64,000 nucleotides of DNA, taken from NCBI RefSeq assembly GCF_046614695.1, contig NZ_JBKKHQ010000015.1:78219-142218 (forward strand), read 5' to 3'. The DNA comes from Pokkaliibacter sp046614695. GTDB taxonomy: Bacteria > Pseudomonadota > Gammaproteobacteria > Pseudomonadales > Balneatricaceae. The notes below the pieces were generated by a model. That model did not search any database, was not told the origin of the DNA, and saw nothing but the letters and a program-made list of their open reading frames with translations. Below, in pieces: positions 43,088-52,998 of the stretch. Position 1 is the stretch's first letter, and the number at the start of each line of letters is the position of its first letter. The translations under genes were made by a program, and so were the position numbers.

Positions 43088-43683
43088 TGCAAACCGCACT
43101 GGATTTCTCTCAAGGTTTGATTGCAGGAGTTGATGAAGTAGGGCGCGGCCCTTTGTTTGGACGAGTTGTCACCGCAGCGGTGATTCTGGATCCTTCAAAG
43201 CCCATTGCAGGCCTTGCGGACTCCAAGGTGCTTACAGAAAAGCGTCGTGATGCGCTTTATGAACAAATTCGTGCTGATGCATTGAGCTATTGCATCGCTT
43301 GGGCCAGTGTTGAAGAGATTGATCGCCTTAACATATTGCACGGCACAATGCTGGCAATGCAGCGAGCTGTCGCAGGTCTGCATGTTCAGCCGGATTTTGT
43401 TTATGTTGATGGCAATCGCTGCCCTGAGTTGCCCATGCCATCGGAGCCTGTTGTTAAGGGAGACTCCAAGGTGGCCTGCATTTCTGCAGCTTCTATTCTT
43501 GCCAAGGTTTTTCGTGATCGGGAGGTCATTACTCTGGCGAAAGAGTATCCGGGCTATGGTCTGGAGAAGCATAAAGGGTATCCTACCAAGCAGCATCTTG
43601 AGGCTCTCCAGACTCTGGGTGTGACTCCTTTTCATCGTCGAAGCTTCAAGCCTGTTCAAGACGCTCTCAAGAGCACTGTCTGA
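43087..43683 (+). CDS. rnhB: Ribonuclease HII
   Basis: 198 aa, cleaves RNA in DNA:RNA hybrids and single ribonucleotides. Motifs: IAGVDEVGRGPLFGRVV (two active-site acidic residues), FVYVDGNRCPELP, KGDSKVACISAASILAKV and YPGYGLEKHKGYPTK. It overlaps lpxB as TGATG. Confidence 0.95.
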   Translation: MQTALDFSQGLIAGVDEVGRGPLFGRVVTAAVILDPSKPIAGLADSKVLTEKRRDALYEQIRADALSYCIAWASVEEIDRLNILHGTMLAMQRAVAGLHVQPDFVYVDGNRCPELPMPSEPVVKGDSKVACISAASILAKVFRDREVITLAKEYPGYGLEKHKGYPTKQHLEALQTLGVTPFHRRSFKPVQDALKSTV

Positions 43684-43718
43684 ATTCTATTACGTTTGAT
43701 ATCTCCGGGACGTATTAC

Positions 43719-46700
43719 ATGACTGCACCAGCATTTGTTCACCTGCGTGTTCACTCTGAATACTCACTCGTTGACGGATTGGTTCGTATTAAAGAGCTGG
43801 TGGGAAAAGCCTCCGAGCTTGAAATGCCCGCTGTTGCCCTGACCGACCGTTCTAATGGCTGCGCCATGGTCAAGTTCTATAAGGCTGCAAGAGGGGCTGG
43901 CGTTAAGCCGATTTGTGGTTGTGACATCTGGCTTGAGAATGAAGACCCCGCCGAAGCGCCGAGCCGAATGTTGCTGCTCGTGCAGACCAAAGAGGGTTAC
44001 TCCAATCTGCTGGAAATTATCTCCGAGAGCTATCAGACAAATCAGCAAGATGGTCTCGCTATTGTTAAGCGCGAATGGATTCAGGCGAAGAGTGCCGGAC
44101 TGATTGCGCTAAGTGGGGCCTCCTACGGGGAGATCGGCTTAGCACTGAATGCCAATAAAAATGAAGAGGCGGAGCGCTTTCTGCGTTATTGGCTGGAAGT
44201 GTTTGGCGACCGCTTTTATCTGGAAGTTCAGCGTACTGGTCGCAAGGGCGAGGAATATTGCCTGCATCAAACGGTGGAGTTGGCGGAGCGTCTACAGGTA
44301 CCGGTGGTTGCGACCAACGATGTGATGTTTATTCGTCCTGAAGATTTTGAAGCGCATGAGGCTCGGGTGAGCATTAACCAGGGGATGGCGCTTGCTGATC
44401 CCCGGCGGCCGCATCTCTACTCTGATCAGCAATATCTGCGTACCGCCGAAGAAATGGCTGAACTTTTCTCTGATATTCCTGAAGCACTCCAGAACAGTGT
44501 GGAGATTGCTCGCCGCTGCAACGTCGACATTCTTCTGGGTACGTATTTCCTTCCGGAGTATCCGATTCCGGAAGGGGAGACGATGGATGAGTTCTTCACT
44601 CGTATTTCTTATGAGGGCCTGGATTGGCGCCTCGAGCAGCTGTTTGACTCACAGGCTCCTGAATTTGCGCAGACGAAAAAGACCTATCAGGAACGTCTCC
44701 AGTTCGAGCTGAATACCATCATTCAGATGGGGTTTCCTGGCTACTTTCTGATCGTTATGGACTTTATTCAGTGGGCTAAGGATAACGATATTCCGGTCGG
44801 ACCTGGGCGAGGTTCAGGTGCGGGTTCTCTAGTGGCGTATGCCCTCAAGATTACCGATTTGGACCCGCTGGAATATGACCTGCTCTTTGAGCGATTCCTT
44901 AACCCTGAACGTGTTTCCATGCCTGACTTTGATATCGACTTCTGCATGGATAAACGTGACCGCGTCATTGATTACGTTGCCAATAACTATGGCCGTAATG
45001 CCGTTTCCCAGATTATCACCTTCGGTACTATGGCTGCTAAGGCGGTGGTTCGTGATGTCGCGCGTGTTCAGGGGCGGCCATTTAGTCTGGGTGACAAGCT
45101 TTCCAAGCTCATTCCTTTTGAAGTGGGGATGACACTGAAAAAAGCCTGGGAACAGGAAGAGGCTCTTCGCGACTTTGTTAATGGTGACGAAGAAGCGCAG
45201 GAAATCATGGAGATGGCCTACAAGCTTGAGGGTATCACCCGTAACGTAGGCAAGCACGCTGGTGGTGTGGTGATTGCACCCACCAAGCTTTCAGACTTTG
45301 CTCCTCTCTATTGTGAAGCAGACGGCACTGGTCTCGTTACCCAGTACGACAAAGGCGATGTTGAAGAAGCCGGGTTGGTGAAATTCGACTTCCTGGGGCT
45401 TCGAACCCTGACCATCATCAACTGGGCGCTGGATAATATTCGCGTGATTCATGAACGCGAAGGAAAGCCGCCACTGGATATCACCAAGATCAACCTGGAA
45501 GACTCTGACACCTACAAGCTCATGCAGCGCGGAGACACCACCGCAGTTTTTCAGCTTGAATCACGAGGGATGAAAGAGTTGATCAAACGGCTGCTTCCCA
45601 GCTGTTTTGAGGACATCATCGCACTTGTGGCGCTTTTCCGCCCCGGTCCTCTCCAGTCAGGCATGGTGGATGACTTTATCAACCGTAAGCATGGCCGTGC
45701 AGAGCTGGCCTGGCCGCATCCAGACTACCAACTCGAGTCATTAAAACCGATTCTTGAGCCTACCTACGGAATCATCCTGTACCAGGAGCAGGTTATGCAG
45801 ATTCCACAGGTGATGGCGAACTATACGCTTGGCGGCGCAGACTTGTTGCGTCGAGCCATGGGTAAGAAAAAACCGGAAGAAATGGCGAAGCAGCGCTCCG
45901 TTTTCCTCGAAGGATGTAAGGAAAACAATATTGATGCGGGCCTCGCAGGAAACATCTTTGATCTGGTAGAAAAATTCGCGGGCTACGGTTTTAACAAATC
46001 TCACTCAGCGGCTTACGCACTGGTTTCCTATCAGACGGCCTGGCTGAAACAGCATTATCCTGCGCCTTTTATGGCTGCCGTATTATCTGCCGATATGCAG
46101 AACCTGGATAAGGTCGTGATCCTTATCGAAGAGTGCCGACGCATGAAGTTGCCGTTGGTGCTGCCTGATGTAAATGCCTCTGAGTACATGTTCACCGTTA
46201 ACGAACAGGGTGAGGTTGTGTATGGCCTGGGGGCGATCAAGGGGGTCGGTGAGGGTCCGATTGATACTATCGTCGCGGCGCGGCAAAAAGGTGGCCCATT
46301 TACTGATCTCTTTGATTTCTGTGAGCGTGTTGGGGCCAAGCGCTTAAACAAGCGTGTGCTGGAAGCGCTGATTCGTTCTGGCGCACTGGATAAGCTGGGG
46401 CCAAATCGCGCTGTACTGTGGGCTTCTATTGGAGATGCACTACAGGCGGCCGATCAGCAGGCGCGCAATGCGGATAGTGGAGTTTTTGACCTTTTCGGTG
46501 ATGTCATTGCGGCGAGTGATCATCAAACGCTTTATGCCAATTACCTGCATCTGGAAGAGTGGGCGGACAAAGAGCGTTTGAATGGTGAAAAAGATACCTT
46601 GGGGCTTTTTGTCACCGGACATCCTATCGATGCTTATGAGCATGAAATCAAAGGGCTGGTACGTAACCGGCTGGGTGATTTGAAACCGAGTCGTGAAACT

Positions 46701-47210
46701 CAATTGCTTGCGGGACTGGTTGTCGGCGTCAGGACGATGAAAAGCAAGAAAGGTGAAACTCTTGCTTTTGTCACCCTCGATGACCGTACAGGCCGTGTTG
46801 AGGTCTCGGTATTTGGGGAGCTTTATCATGAAAACCGCGAGGCGCTCAGTAAGGATGATGTGATATTGCTGGAAGGTGATGTCAGCCAGGATGATTACAG
46901 TGGTGGTCTTCGTGTGCGCTCCAAGCGGATTATGTCCATTGAAGAGGCCAGGGCGAAGCATGCCAAGCACCTTGAAATAGCGCTTCAGGAGCAAGGATTG
47001 CTTAAGAAAGAAATTGATGAGCTGCAGAGTCTGTTAGCACCTTACCGCGCCGAAGAGGGGAATCAGATTCGTTTGAAATACCGTCAGCAGGATGCAGAGG
47101 CTCAGGTTATCTGCGGTGAAAGCTGGCGCGTAAAGGTAGCGGATGATCTACTCTTTGCTTTAAAAAATAGCTTTGGTAAAGAATCAGTTAGGCTGGTCTA
47201 CCGAGCCTGA
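43719..47210 (+). CDS. dnaE: DNA polymerase III alpha subunit
   Basis: 1163 aa replicative polymerase. PHP domain (FVHLRVHSEYSLVDGLVRIK), C-family polymerase core with PGRGSGAGSLVAYALKITD and catalytic Asp in MPDFDIDFCMDKRDRVIDYV, tandem HhH near 830-900 (VGEGPIDTIVAARQKG), an OB domain near 990-1080 (LAGLVVGVRTMKSKKGETLA) and a C-terminal tau-binding tail. No frame breaks are seen. Confidence 0.97.
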   Translation: MTAPAFVHLRVHSEYSLVDGLVRIKELVGKASELEMPAVALTDRSNGCAMVKFYKAARGAGVKPICGCDIWLENEDPAEAPSRMLLLVQTKEGYSNLLEIISESYQTNQQDGLAIVKREWIQAKSAGLIALSGASYGEIGLALNANKNEEAERFLRYWLEVFGDRFYLEVQRTGRKGEEYCLHQTVELAERLQVPVVATNDVMFIRPEDFEAHEARVSINQGMALADPRRPHLYSDQQYLRTAEEMAELFSDIPEALQNSVEIARRCNVDILLGTYFLPEYPIPEGETMDEFFTRISYEGLDWRLEQLFDSQAPEFAQTKKTYQERLQFELNTIIQMGFPGYFLIVMDFIQWAKDNDIPVGPGRGSGAGSLVAYALKITDLDPLEYDLLFERFLNPERVSMPDFDIDFCMDKRDRVIDYVANNYGRNAVSQIITFGTMAAKAVVRDVARVQGRPFSLGDKLSKLIPFEVGMTLKKAWEQEEALRDFVNGDEEAQEIMEMAYKLEGITRNVGKHAGGVVIAPTKLSDFAPLYCEADGTGLVTQYDKGDVEEAGLVKFDFLGLRTLTIINWALDNIRVIHEREGKPPLDITKINLEDSDTYKLMQRGDTTAVFQLESRGMKELIKRLLPSCFEDIIALVALFRPGPLQSGMVDDFINRKHGRAELAWPHPDYQLESLKPILEPTYGIILYQEQVMQIPQVMANYTLGGADLLRRAMGKKKPEEMAKQRSVFLEGCKENNIDAGLAGNIFDLVEKFAGYGFNKSHSAAYALVSYQTAWLKQHYPAPFMAAVLSADMQNLDKVVILIEECRRMKLPLVLPDVNASEYMFTVNEQGEVVYGLGAIKGVGEGPIDTIVAARQKGGPFTDLFDFCERVGAKRLNKRVLEALIRSGALDKLGPNRAVLWASIGDALQAADQQARNADSGVFDLFGDVIAASDHQTLYANYLHLEEWADKERLNGEKDTLGLFVTGHPIDAYEHEIKGLVRNRLGDLKPSRETQLLAGLVVGVRTMKSKKGETLAFVTLDDRTGRVEVSVFGELYHENREALSKDDVILLEGDVSQDDYSGGLRVRSKRIMSIEEARAKHAKHLEIALQEQGLLKKEIDELQSLLAPYRAEEGNQIRLKYRQQDAEAQVICGESWRVKVADDLLFALKNSFGKESVRLVYRA

Positions 47211-47305
47211 GATACGTCGAATCTCGACTAAAGACTGATAAACGCGTATGGTAGGCAGCCATTAAGTTCCCCAGGTGGGGATGGATGCAGTTGCGGAATT
47301 GAGTG

Positions 47306-48259
47306 ATGAACCCAAATTATCTGGACTTTGAGCAGCCCATTGCTGACCTGCAGGCAAAAATCGATGAATTACGCCTGGTAAGCAGCAGTAATGACTTCAA
47401 CATTGCTGAAGAAATTTCCAAGCTTGAAGAAAAAAGCGCGAGCTTGACTGAGCAGGTGTTCTCTAACCTGAGCGATTGGCAGATCACGCAGCTTTCACGT
47501 CACCCGCTGCGCCCTTACACGCTGGATTATGTTCGTGAAATCTTCACGGACTTTGATGAGCTTCATGGTGATCGTCATTTCTCTGACGATGCAGCAATTG
47601 TCGGTGGTGTCGCTCGTCTTAATGATGAGCCTGTAATGATTATCGGCCAGCAGAAGGGCCGCGATGTGCGTGAAAAAGTACGTCGTAACTTCGGCATGCC
47701 CCGACCAGAAGGTTATCGCAAAGCATTACGCTTTATGGAAATGGCTGAGCGTTTCAAGCTGCCTATTTTGACCTTCATCGACACTCCTGGCGCCTGGCCG
47801 GGTATTGATGCTGAGGAGCGCGGCCAGAGTGAGGCTATTGCTTACAATCTGGCAGTGATGTCTCGCCTGAACACGCCGATCATCTCTACGGTGATTGGTG
47901 AGGGTGGCTCCGGTGGCGCGTTGGCTATTGGCGTTTGTGACCGTTTGCTGATGCTTCAGTACTCCGTCTACTCTGTGATTTCGCCGGAAGGCTGTGCTTC
48001 CATCCTTTGGAAAAGTGCTGAAAAGGCCTCAGATGCTTCCAAGGCCATGGGAATGACAGCTCCGCGTTTGCAGGAACTGGGCTTTGTCGATCGCTTGATC
48101 AACGAGCCTTTGGGAGGAAGTCATCGTGATCCTAAGCTGATGGCAGCAAATCTTAAGTTGGCTCTCAGCGAAACGCTGGCTGACCTGCGCGGTCTGAGCC
48201 AAGAGGAATTGCTTGAGCAGCGTTATGAGCGATTGATGTCTTATGGTGCAGGTGAGTAA
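47306..48259 (+). CDS. accA: Acetyl-CoA carboxylase carboxyltransferase alpha subunit
   Basis: 317 aa, with AccD transfers the carboxyl group to acetyl-CoA. Typical segments: MNPNYLDFEQPIADLQAKI, HPLRPYTLDYVREIF, IDTPGAWPGIDAEERGQSE and IGEGGSGGALAIGVCDRLLM. A GTG one codon upstream is also possible. It is followed at once by an intrinsic terminator at 48276. Confidence 0.96.
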   Translation: MNPNYLDFEQPIADLQAKIDELRLVSSSNDFNIAEEISKLEEKSASLTEQVFSNLSDWQITQLSRHPLRPYTLDYVREIFTDFDELHGDRHFSDDAAIVGGVARLNDEPVMIIGQQKGRDVREKVRRNFGMPRPEGYRKALRFMEMAERFKLPILTFIDTPGAWPGIDAEERGQSEAIAYNLAVMSRLNTPIISTVIGEGGSGGALAIGVCDRLLMLQYSVYSVISPEGCASILWKSAEKASDASKAMGMTAPRLQELGFVDRLINEPLGGSHRDPKLMAANLKLALSETLADLRGLSQEELLEQRYERLMSYGAGE

Positions 48260-48275
48260 TCTTCTGCAGACCATG

Positions 48276-48302
48276 AAAAAAGCCGGGCATGCCCGGCTTT
48301 TT
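48276..48302 (+). terminator. accA terminator, overlapping the 5' end of the tilS reading frame
   Basis: Six A, then the perfect palindrome GCCGGGCATGCCCGGC (48282-48297), then five T. A canonical terminator 16 bases after the accA stop. It lies inside the open frame that leads into tilS, which argues that tilS starts downstream of it. Confidence 0.85.
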
Positions 48303-48314
48303 GCTATTCAGGAT

Positions 48315-49667
48315 TTGCACCCAGGGCAGCTTGGAAAGTTGATTGCGCAGGTTCGCCCGAAACGTCTGATCGTTGCGGTAAGTGGCGGCAGGGATTCTCA
48401 GGTGCTGGCTCATCTGTGCTGGCGTTTGTCGGTGACGGGTAGGCTCTCTATCCCTATTGAGCTTTGGCATGTAAATCATAAGTTGCAGCCAGATGCAGAA
48501 AGCTGGGCGCGAGATGTTGCTGCTTTAGCTGCAGGTTACGGCTTTTTGTATCGCTCAATGCGCGTTGATATTGCTCGTGATCAGAATGTCGAACAGGCAG
48601 CACGGGAGGCGCGTTATCAGGCGTTCTCTCATTATGCCGAGTCCGGTGACTTGCTCCTTCTGGGTCAGCATCGTGATGATCAGGAGGAAACTCTGATGTT
48701 GCGTCTTATGCGAGGTGCCGGGCCTCAGGGTCTTGCCGCCATGTCAGCGCTTCGCACTGCTGTTTTGCCGAATGATGGCAAAGTTTTTTGGGGGAGGCCG
48801 CTGCTTGGTATCTCCAGACGCCAGATTGATCACTATGCTTCAGCTTGGCAACTGGTTGCTGTCGAGGATCCAAGTAATCACGACGTGACCTTTGACCGGA
48901 ACTTTCTTCGCCAGCAAGTTTTGCCTGCACTGAGGCAGCGCTGGCCGCAGTTGGGTCAATCCTTATCGGCAAGTGCCAATGCCTGTGCTGAAGTCTCAGT
49001 GTTATTGGAAGAGCTGGCCAAGGAGGATCTGATCAAGTGCGCCTGGGATGAGTTGAGTGGAACGTTATCTCTTGAGCTATTGCGTCAGCTCTCAGTATCA
49101 AGGCAGAAAAACCTCTTAAGGCATCTTGTTTCTCTACTTGCTCTCCCTCCTATGCCTGAACATCTAGTTGAAGCATTTCCAGCGTTTGTGGCAGCTGAGC
49201 ATGACACGGCCAATGAGCTTCGCTGGAAGCAGTTCAAGTGGTGTCGCTTCCATGGGAGTCTCTATCTGTTGCCGGCTCTTATGCCTGCAGGCTTGGCATC
49301 GGTTCAGCCTCTTGAAGTGTTGACAGCGACAGAGCTGCCTTGGGGGAAATTGGTTTTTCGTGCGGTAGAAGGGGGAGGTATTCATGAACGCTGGGTCAGT
49401 CAGCTGCATTTGATTCCGAGACAAAGCAGTTTGCGGTGGCAGCCGCCTGGCAAGCCTCACCACGTTACCTTGAAGAACTACTTCCAACAGCGGTCAATCC
49501 CCGTATGGCTACGCCAGTATGTACCTATCGTAGCAATAGCTAATGACATTGTTTCAGTGGCCGATGAGGTTGCAGATCGTTATCGGGCAGGCGAGGGCCA
49601 GCGCGGATGGTTGCCTCAATGGGTTTTGCCCCTGCGCCCGTGGCGAATTGCGGCGCCTTTAGGCTGA
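48315..49667 (+). CDS. tilS: tRNA(Ile)-lysidine synthase
   Basis: About 450 aa. It converts C34 of the AUA-reading tRNA-Ile to lysidine with ATP. PP-loop motif IVAVSGGRDSQVLAHLCW, then LWHVNHKLQPDAESWA and LLGQHRDDQEETLMLRLMRG; C-terminal TilS substrate-binding domain. The frame is open back to ATG 48243, but a strong terminator lies at 48276-48302. Likely starts are TTG 48315 (AGGA just upstream) or TTG 48339 (GGAAAG upstream). The start is uncertain; the gene is not. Confidence 0.85.
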   Translation: MHPGQLGKLIAQVRPKRLIVAVSGGRDSQVLAHLCWRLSVTGRLSIPIELWHVNHKLQPDAESWARDVAALAAGYGFLYRSMRVDIARDQNVEQAAREARYQAFSHYAESGDLLLLGQHRDDQEETLMLRLMRGAGPQGLAAMSALRTAVLPNDGKVFWGRPLLGISRRQIDHYASAWQLVAVEDPSNHDVTFDRNFLRQQVLPALRQRWPQLGQSLSASANACAEVSVLLEELAKEDLIKCAWDELSGTLSLELLRQLSVSRQKNLLRHLVSLLALPPMPEHLVEAFPAFVAAEHDTANELRWKQFKWCRFHGSLYLLPALMPAGLASVQPLEVLTATELPWGKLVFRAVEGGGIHERWVSQLHLIPRQSSLRWQPPGKPHHVTLKNYFQQRSIPVWLRQYVPIVAIANDIVSVADEVADRYRAGEGQRGWLPQWVLPLRPWRIAAPLG

Positions 49668-49770
49668 ATATAACGTTGTTGCGTCACGAGGGTTCTGGTA
49701 TCCTGACGTCCCATCTTGATGACATTCTCGTCACCTCTTTATCCCACAACGTAATTTGAACAGGTTTTCA

Positions 49771-51396
49771 ATGACGCGCTATATTTTCGTCACGGGCGGC
49801 GTCGTGTCCTCATTGGGTAAAGGCATTGCCTCTGCCTCTTTGGCCGCGATTCTTGAAGCTCGAGGTCTCAAGGTGACCATGCTGAAACTGGATCCATACA
49901 TCAACGTTGATCCAGGTACCATGAGCCCTTTCCAGCACGGAGAGGTCTTCGTCACTGATGATGGCGCAGAGACGGATCTTGACTTGGGTCACTACGAGCG
50001 ATTCATTCGTACCCACATGACCCAGCGTAATAACTTCACCACTGGTCGTGTATATGAGCACGTGCTGCGTAAAGAGCGCCGTGGTGATTATCTGGGTGGG
50101 ACTGTCCAGGTCATCCCGCATATTACTGATGAAATCAAGCGCCGTGTGATTGATGGTGCGGAAGGCTGTGATGTTGCACTGGTTGAGATCGGTGGAACTG
50201 TCGGTGATATCGAGTCGTTGCCTTTCCTTGAGGCTGTGCGTCAGCTTCGCGTAGAGCTGGGCGGTGAGCGAGCCTTGTTTATGCACCTGACTCTTGTGCC
50301 CTACATCGCTACAGCCGGTGAAACCAAAACCAAGCCAACCCAGCATTCGGTGAAAGAGCTGCGTTCTATCGGTATTCAGCCAGATATTCTGGTATGCCGT
50401 TCAGAGGTCAGCATTGAAGCGCCTGAGCGCCGTAAGATTGCGCTGTTCACTAACGTTGAAGAGCGTGCTGTTATCAGCCTGCCAGATGCCAAGAGCATCT
50501 ACTCTATTCCACGTATGTTGAATGAGCAGAAGCTTGACCAGATCGTTGTGGATAAATTCCGACTGGAGTGTAGCGATGCCGACCTGCGTGAGTGGGACTG
50601 GGTTGTGGATCGTGAGCAGAATCCTGAGCATGCAATTACCATTGCAATGGTTGGTAAATACATGGAGCTGCTGGATGCCTACAAATCACTGATTGAGGCG
50701 ATCAAACACGCAGGTCTGCATACCAACACCAAAGTAACTCTGCGCTACGTTGATTCCGAAGACATCGAGAAAGAAGGTGGTCTTGATCAGCTCAAAGATG
50801 TCTCTGCTATTCTGGTGCCCGGCGGCTTCGGGGAGCGTGGTGTTGAGGGCAAGATTAAAACGGCTCAATATGCACGCGAGAACAAGATTCCTTACCTGGG
50901 AATTTGTCTGGGTATGCAGGTCGCGGTAATTGAATACGCACGCCATGTTGCCAAGCTGGAAGGTGCGAACAGCACCGAGTTCAAGCAGGGTCTTGAGCAT
51001 CCCGTTATTGCACTGATCACTGAGTGGACAACCAAAGAGGGCACGGTTGAAACCCGTTCCGAGAACTCCGATCTGGGTGGCACGATGCGTCTGGGTGCGC
51101 AGGAGTGTCGTCTGGAAGAAGGTACCCGCTCTTATCAGTGCTACGGTAGTGATGTTATTCGCGAACGTCACCGTCATCGTTTTGAATTTAACAACAACTA
51201 TCTTGAATCACTTCAGCAGGCCGGTCTGGTAATCTCTGGCCGCTCGATGGATGGTAATCTGGTTGAGATTGTTGAAGTTAAGGATCATCCCTGGTTTGTC
51301 GGTTGTCAGTTCCATCCGGAATTCACCTCCACTCCTCGTGATGGTCATCCTTTGTTTACCGGTTTCGTTCAAGCTGCGGTAAACTTTTCTGCCTAA
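49771..51396 (+). CDS. pyrG: CTP synthase
   Basis: 541 aa glutamine-dependent amination of UTP. Synthetase domain starts MTRYIFVTGGVVSSLGKGI, with KLDPYINVDPGTMSPFQHGE. The class I glutaminase domain has catalytic Cys in LGICLGMQVAVIEYA and His/Glu in CQFHPEFTSTP. The ATG at 49771 is preferred over one five codons upstream. In Pseudomonas kdsA follows; here the next gene is eno. Confidence 0.96.
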   Translation: MTRYIFVTGGVVSSLGKGIASASLAAILEARGLKVTMLKLDPYINVDPGTMSPFQHGEVFVTDDGAETDLDLGHYERFIRTHMTQRNNFTTGRVYEHVLRKERRGDYLGGTVQVIPHITDEIKRRVIDGAEGCDVALVEIGGTVGDIESLPFLEAVRQLRVELGGERALFMHLTLVPYIATAGETKTKPTQHSVKELRSIGIQPDILVCRSEVSIEAPERRKIALFTNVEERAVISLPDAKSIYSIPRMLNEQKLDQIVVDKFRLECSDADLREWDWVVDREQNPEHAITIAMVGKYMELLDAYKSLIEAIKHAGLHTNTKVTLRYVDSEDIEKEGGLDQLKDVSAILVPGGFGERGVEGKIKTAQYARENKIPYLGICLGMQVAVIEYARHVAKLEGANSTEFKQGLEHPVIALITEWTTKEGTVETRSENSDLGGTMRLGAQECRLEEGTRSYQCYGSDVIRERHRHRFEFNNNYLESLQQAGLVISGRSMDGNLVEIVEVKDHPWFVGCQFHPEFTSTPRDGHPLFTGFVQAAVNFSA

Positions 51397-51595
51397 GGGA
51401 AATCCCTTGGACCGCTCAGAGGTCAGGTTGTTGAAAAGCGCCTGACCTGTCGTTAGACCATGGTACTGGCTCCGGAGGTATGTTGTCTTACCGGAGTGCT
51501 CTGGCCGCATCAGACTGGATCTTCGAACTGAGCCAGGTTCTTAAGAAAAACAAGAACCGGCGTTTCTAGCCACCTTACAGGGAGCAGACATTGGC
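51397..51595 (+). promoter_or_regulatory. Hairpin-rich pyrG-eno intergenic leader
   Basis: 199 bases without a gene. Four inverted repeats are visible: AAGGGA/TCCCTT (51395-51408), AGGTCAGG/CCTGACCT (51420-51448), CTCCGG/CCGGAG (51470-51496) and GGTTCTT/AAGAACC (51536-51558). None has a U-tract. They suggest a structured eno leader or processing sites; the usual occupant kdsA is missing. Confidence 0.45.
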
Positions 51596-52891
51596 ATGAC
51601 CCAAATCGTCGATATCAAAGCACGTGAAGTTCTCGATTCCCGCGGTAATCCGACTGTAGAAGCTGACGTTATTCTTAGCTGTGGTGCTGTCGGTTCCGCT
51701 TGCGCACCTTCCGGTGCTTCGACGGGTTCTCGCGAGGCCCTCGAACTTCGTGATGGTGATAAAAACCGTTATATGGGTAAGGGCGTTCTCAGTGCCGTTG
51801 CCAACATCAATGGTGTGATTCGTGATGCCCTTCTGGGGAAAGATGCTGCGGATCAGCGCGGTGTTGATCAGATCATGCTGGATCTGGATGGGACTGATAA
51901 CAAGCAGGTGATGGGCGCTAACGCCATTCTGGCTGTTTCACTGGCTGCTGCCAAAGCTGCTGCTGCTTCGAAAAAGATCCCTCTTTACGCTCATATCGCC
52001 GAGGTTAATGGCACTCCAGGCCAGTTCTCAATGCCTGTTCCTATGATGAACATTCTGAACGGTGGTGAGCACGCAGATAACAACGTCGATATCCAGGAGT
52101 TCATGGTTCAGCCTGTAGGGGCTCCAAGCTTTGCGGAAGCGCTGCGTTATGGAGCTGAAATTTTCCATAACCTGAAAAAAGTGCTTTCTGAAAAAGGCAT
52201 GAATACTGCTGTCGGTGATGAGGGTGGTTTTGCACCTAACCTGGGCTCTAATGAAGAAGCGCTGGTTGTCATTCAGGAAGCTGTTTCACGTGCCGGATAT
52301 AAGCTTGGCACTGATGTCACACTGGCGCTGGATTGCGCGGCTTCTGAGTTCTACAAGAACGGTCAGTATGTCCTTTCTGGTGAAGACAAGTCATTCGACT
52401 CCGCTGGCTTTGCTGCTTACCTGGATGAGCTGAGTCAGAAATATCCTATCGTCTCTATCGAAGACGGTCTTGATGAATCGGATTGGGATGGTTGGGCTGT
52501 TCTGACCAAACTGGCAGGTGAACGTATCCAGCTTGTGGGCGATGACTTGTTCGTTACTAACACCCGCATTCTGAAGGAAGGAATTGAGAAGGGGATCGGT
52601 AACTCCATTCTGATTAAGTTTAACCAGATTGGTTCACTGTCTGAGACGCTTGATGCTATCAAGATGGCTAAGGCAGCTGGTTACACCGCCGTTATTTCTC
52701 ACCGCTCCGGTGAAACTGAAGACACTACCATTGCTGATCTGGCCGTTGGTACTTCAGCAGGTCAGATTAAGACGGGTTCTCTGTGCCGTTCTGATCGTGT
52801 TGCCAAGTATAACCGCCTACTGCGTATTGAGCAGCAACTGGCAGGTCAGGCACCTTACCGTGGTCGAGTAGAGATCAAAGGTCAGGCCTGA
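51596..52891 (+). CDS. eno: Enolase
   Basis: 431 aa glycolytic 2-phosphoglycerate hydratase. N-terminal REVLDSRGNPTVEADVIL, substrate loop SGASTGSREALELRDGDK, metal Asp/Glu in LALDCAASEFY, SIEDGLDESDWDGW and GDDLFVTN, and the signature ILIKFNQIGSLSETL with catalytic Lys. Followed by a strong terminator. Confidence 0.97.
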   Translation: MTQIVDIKAREVLDSRGNPTVEADVILSCGAVGSACAPSGASTGSREALELRDGDKNRYMGKGVLSAVANINGVIRDALLGKDAADQRGVDQIMLDLDGTDNKQVMGANAILAVSLAAAKAAAASKKIPLYAHIAEVNGTPGQFSMPVPMMNILNGGEHADNNVDIQEFMVQPVGAPSFAEALRYGAEIFHNLKKVLSEKGMNTAVGDEGGFAPNLGSNEEALVVIQEAVSRAGYKLGTDVTLALDCAASEFYKNGQYVLSGEDKSFDSAGFAAYLDELSQKYPIVSIEDGLDESDWDGWAVLTKLAGERIQLVGDDLFVTNTRILKEGIEKGIGNSILIKFNQIGSLSETLDAIKMAKAAGYTAVISHRSGETEDTTIADLAVGTSAGQIKTGSLCRSDRVAKYNRLLRIEQQLAGQAPYRGRVEIKGQA

Positions 52892-52906
52892 TAACAGGTA
52901 TGATAG

Positions 52907-52931
52907 AAAAGGGGGCTTGGCCCCCTTTTTT
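52907..52931 (+). terminator. eno terminator
   Basis: AAAAGGGGGC-TTG-GCCCCCTTTTTT, a canonical intrinsic terminator 16 bases after eno. Confidence 0.9.
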
Positions 52932-52998
52932 GTTGGCCTTCGGCATTGAAACCATTAGCATAAGCGAAACCCTGAAGCACTCTGGGCAGAACCCTGTC

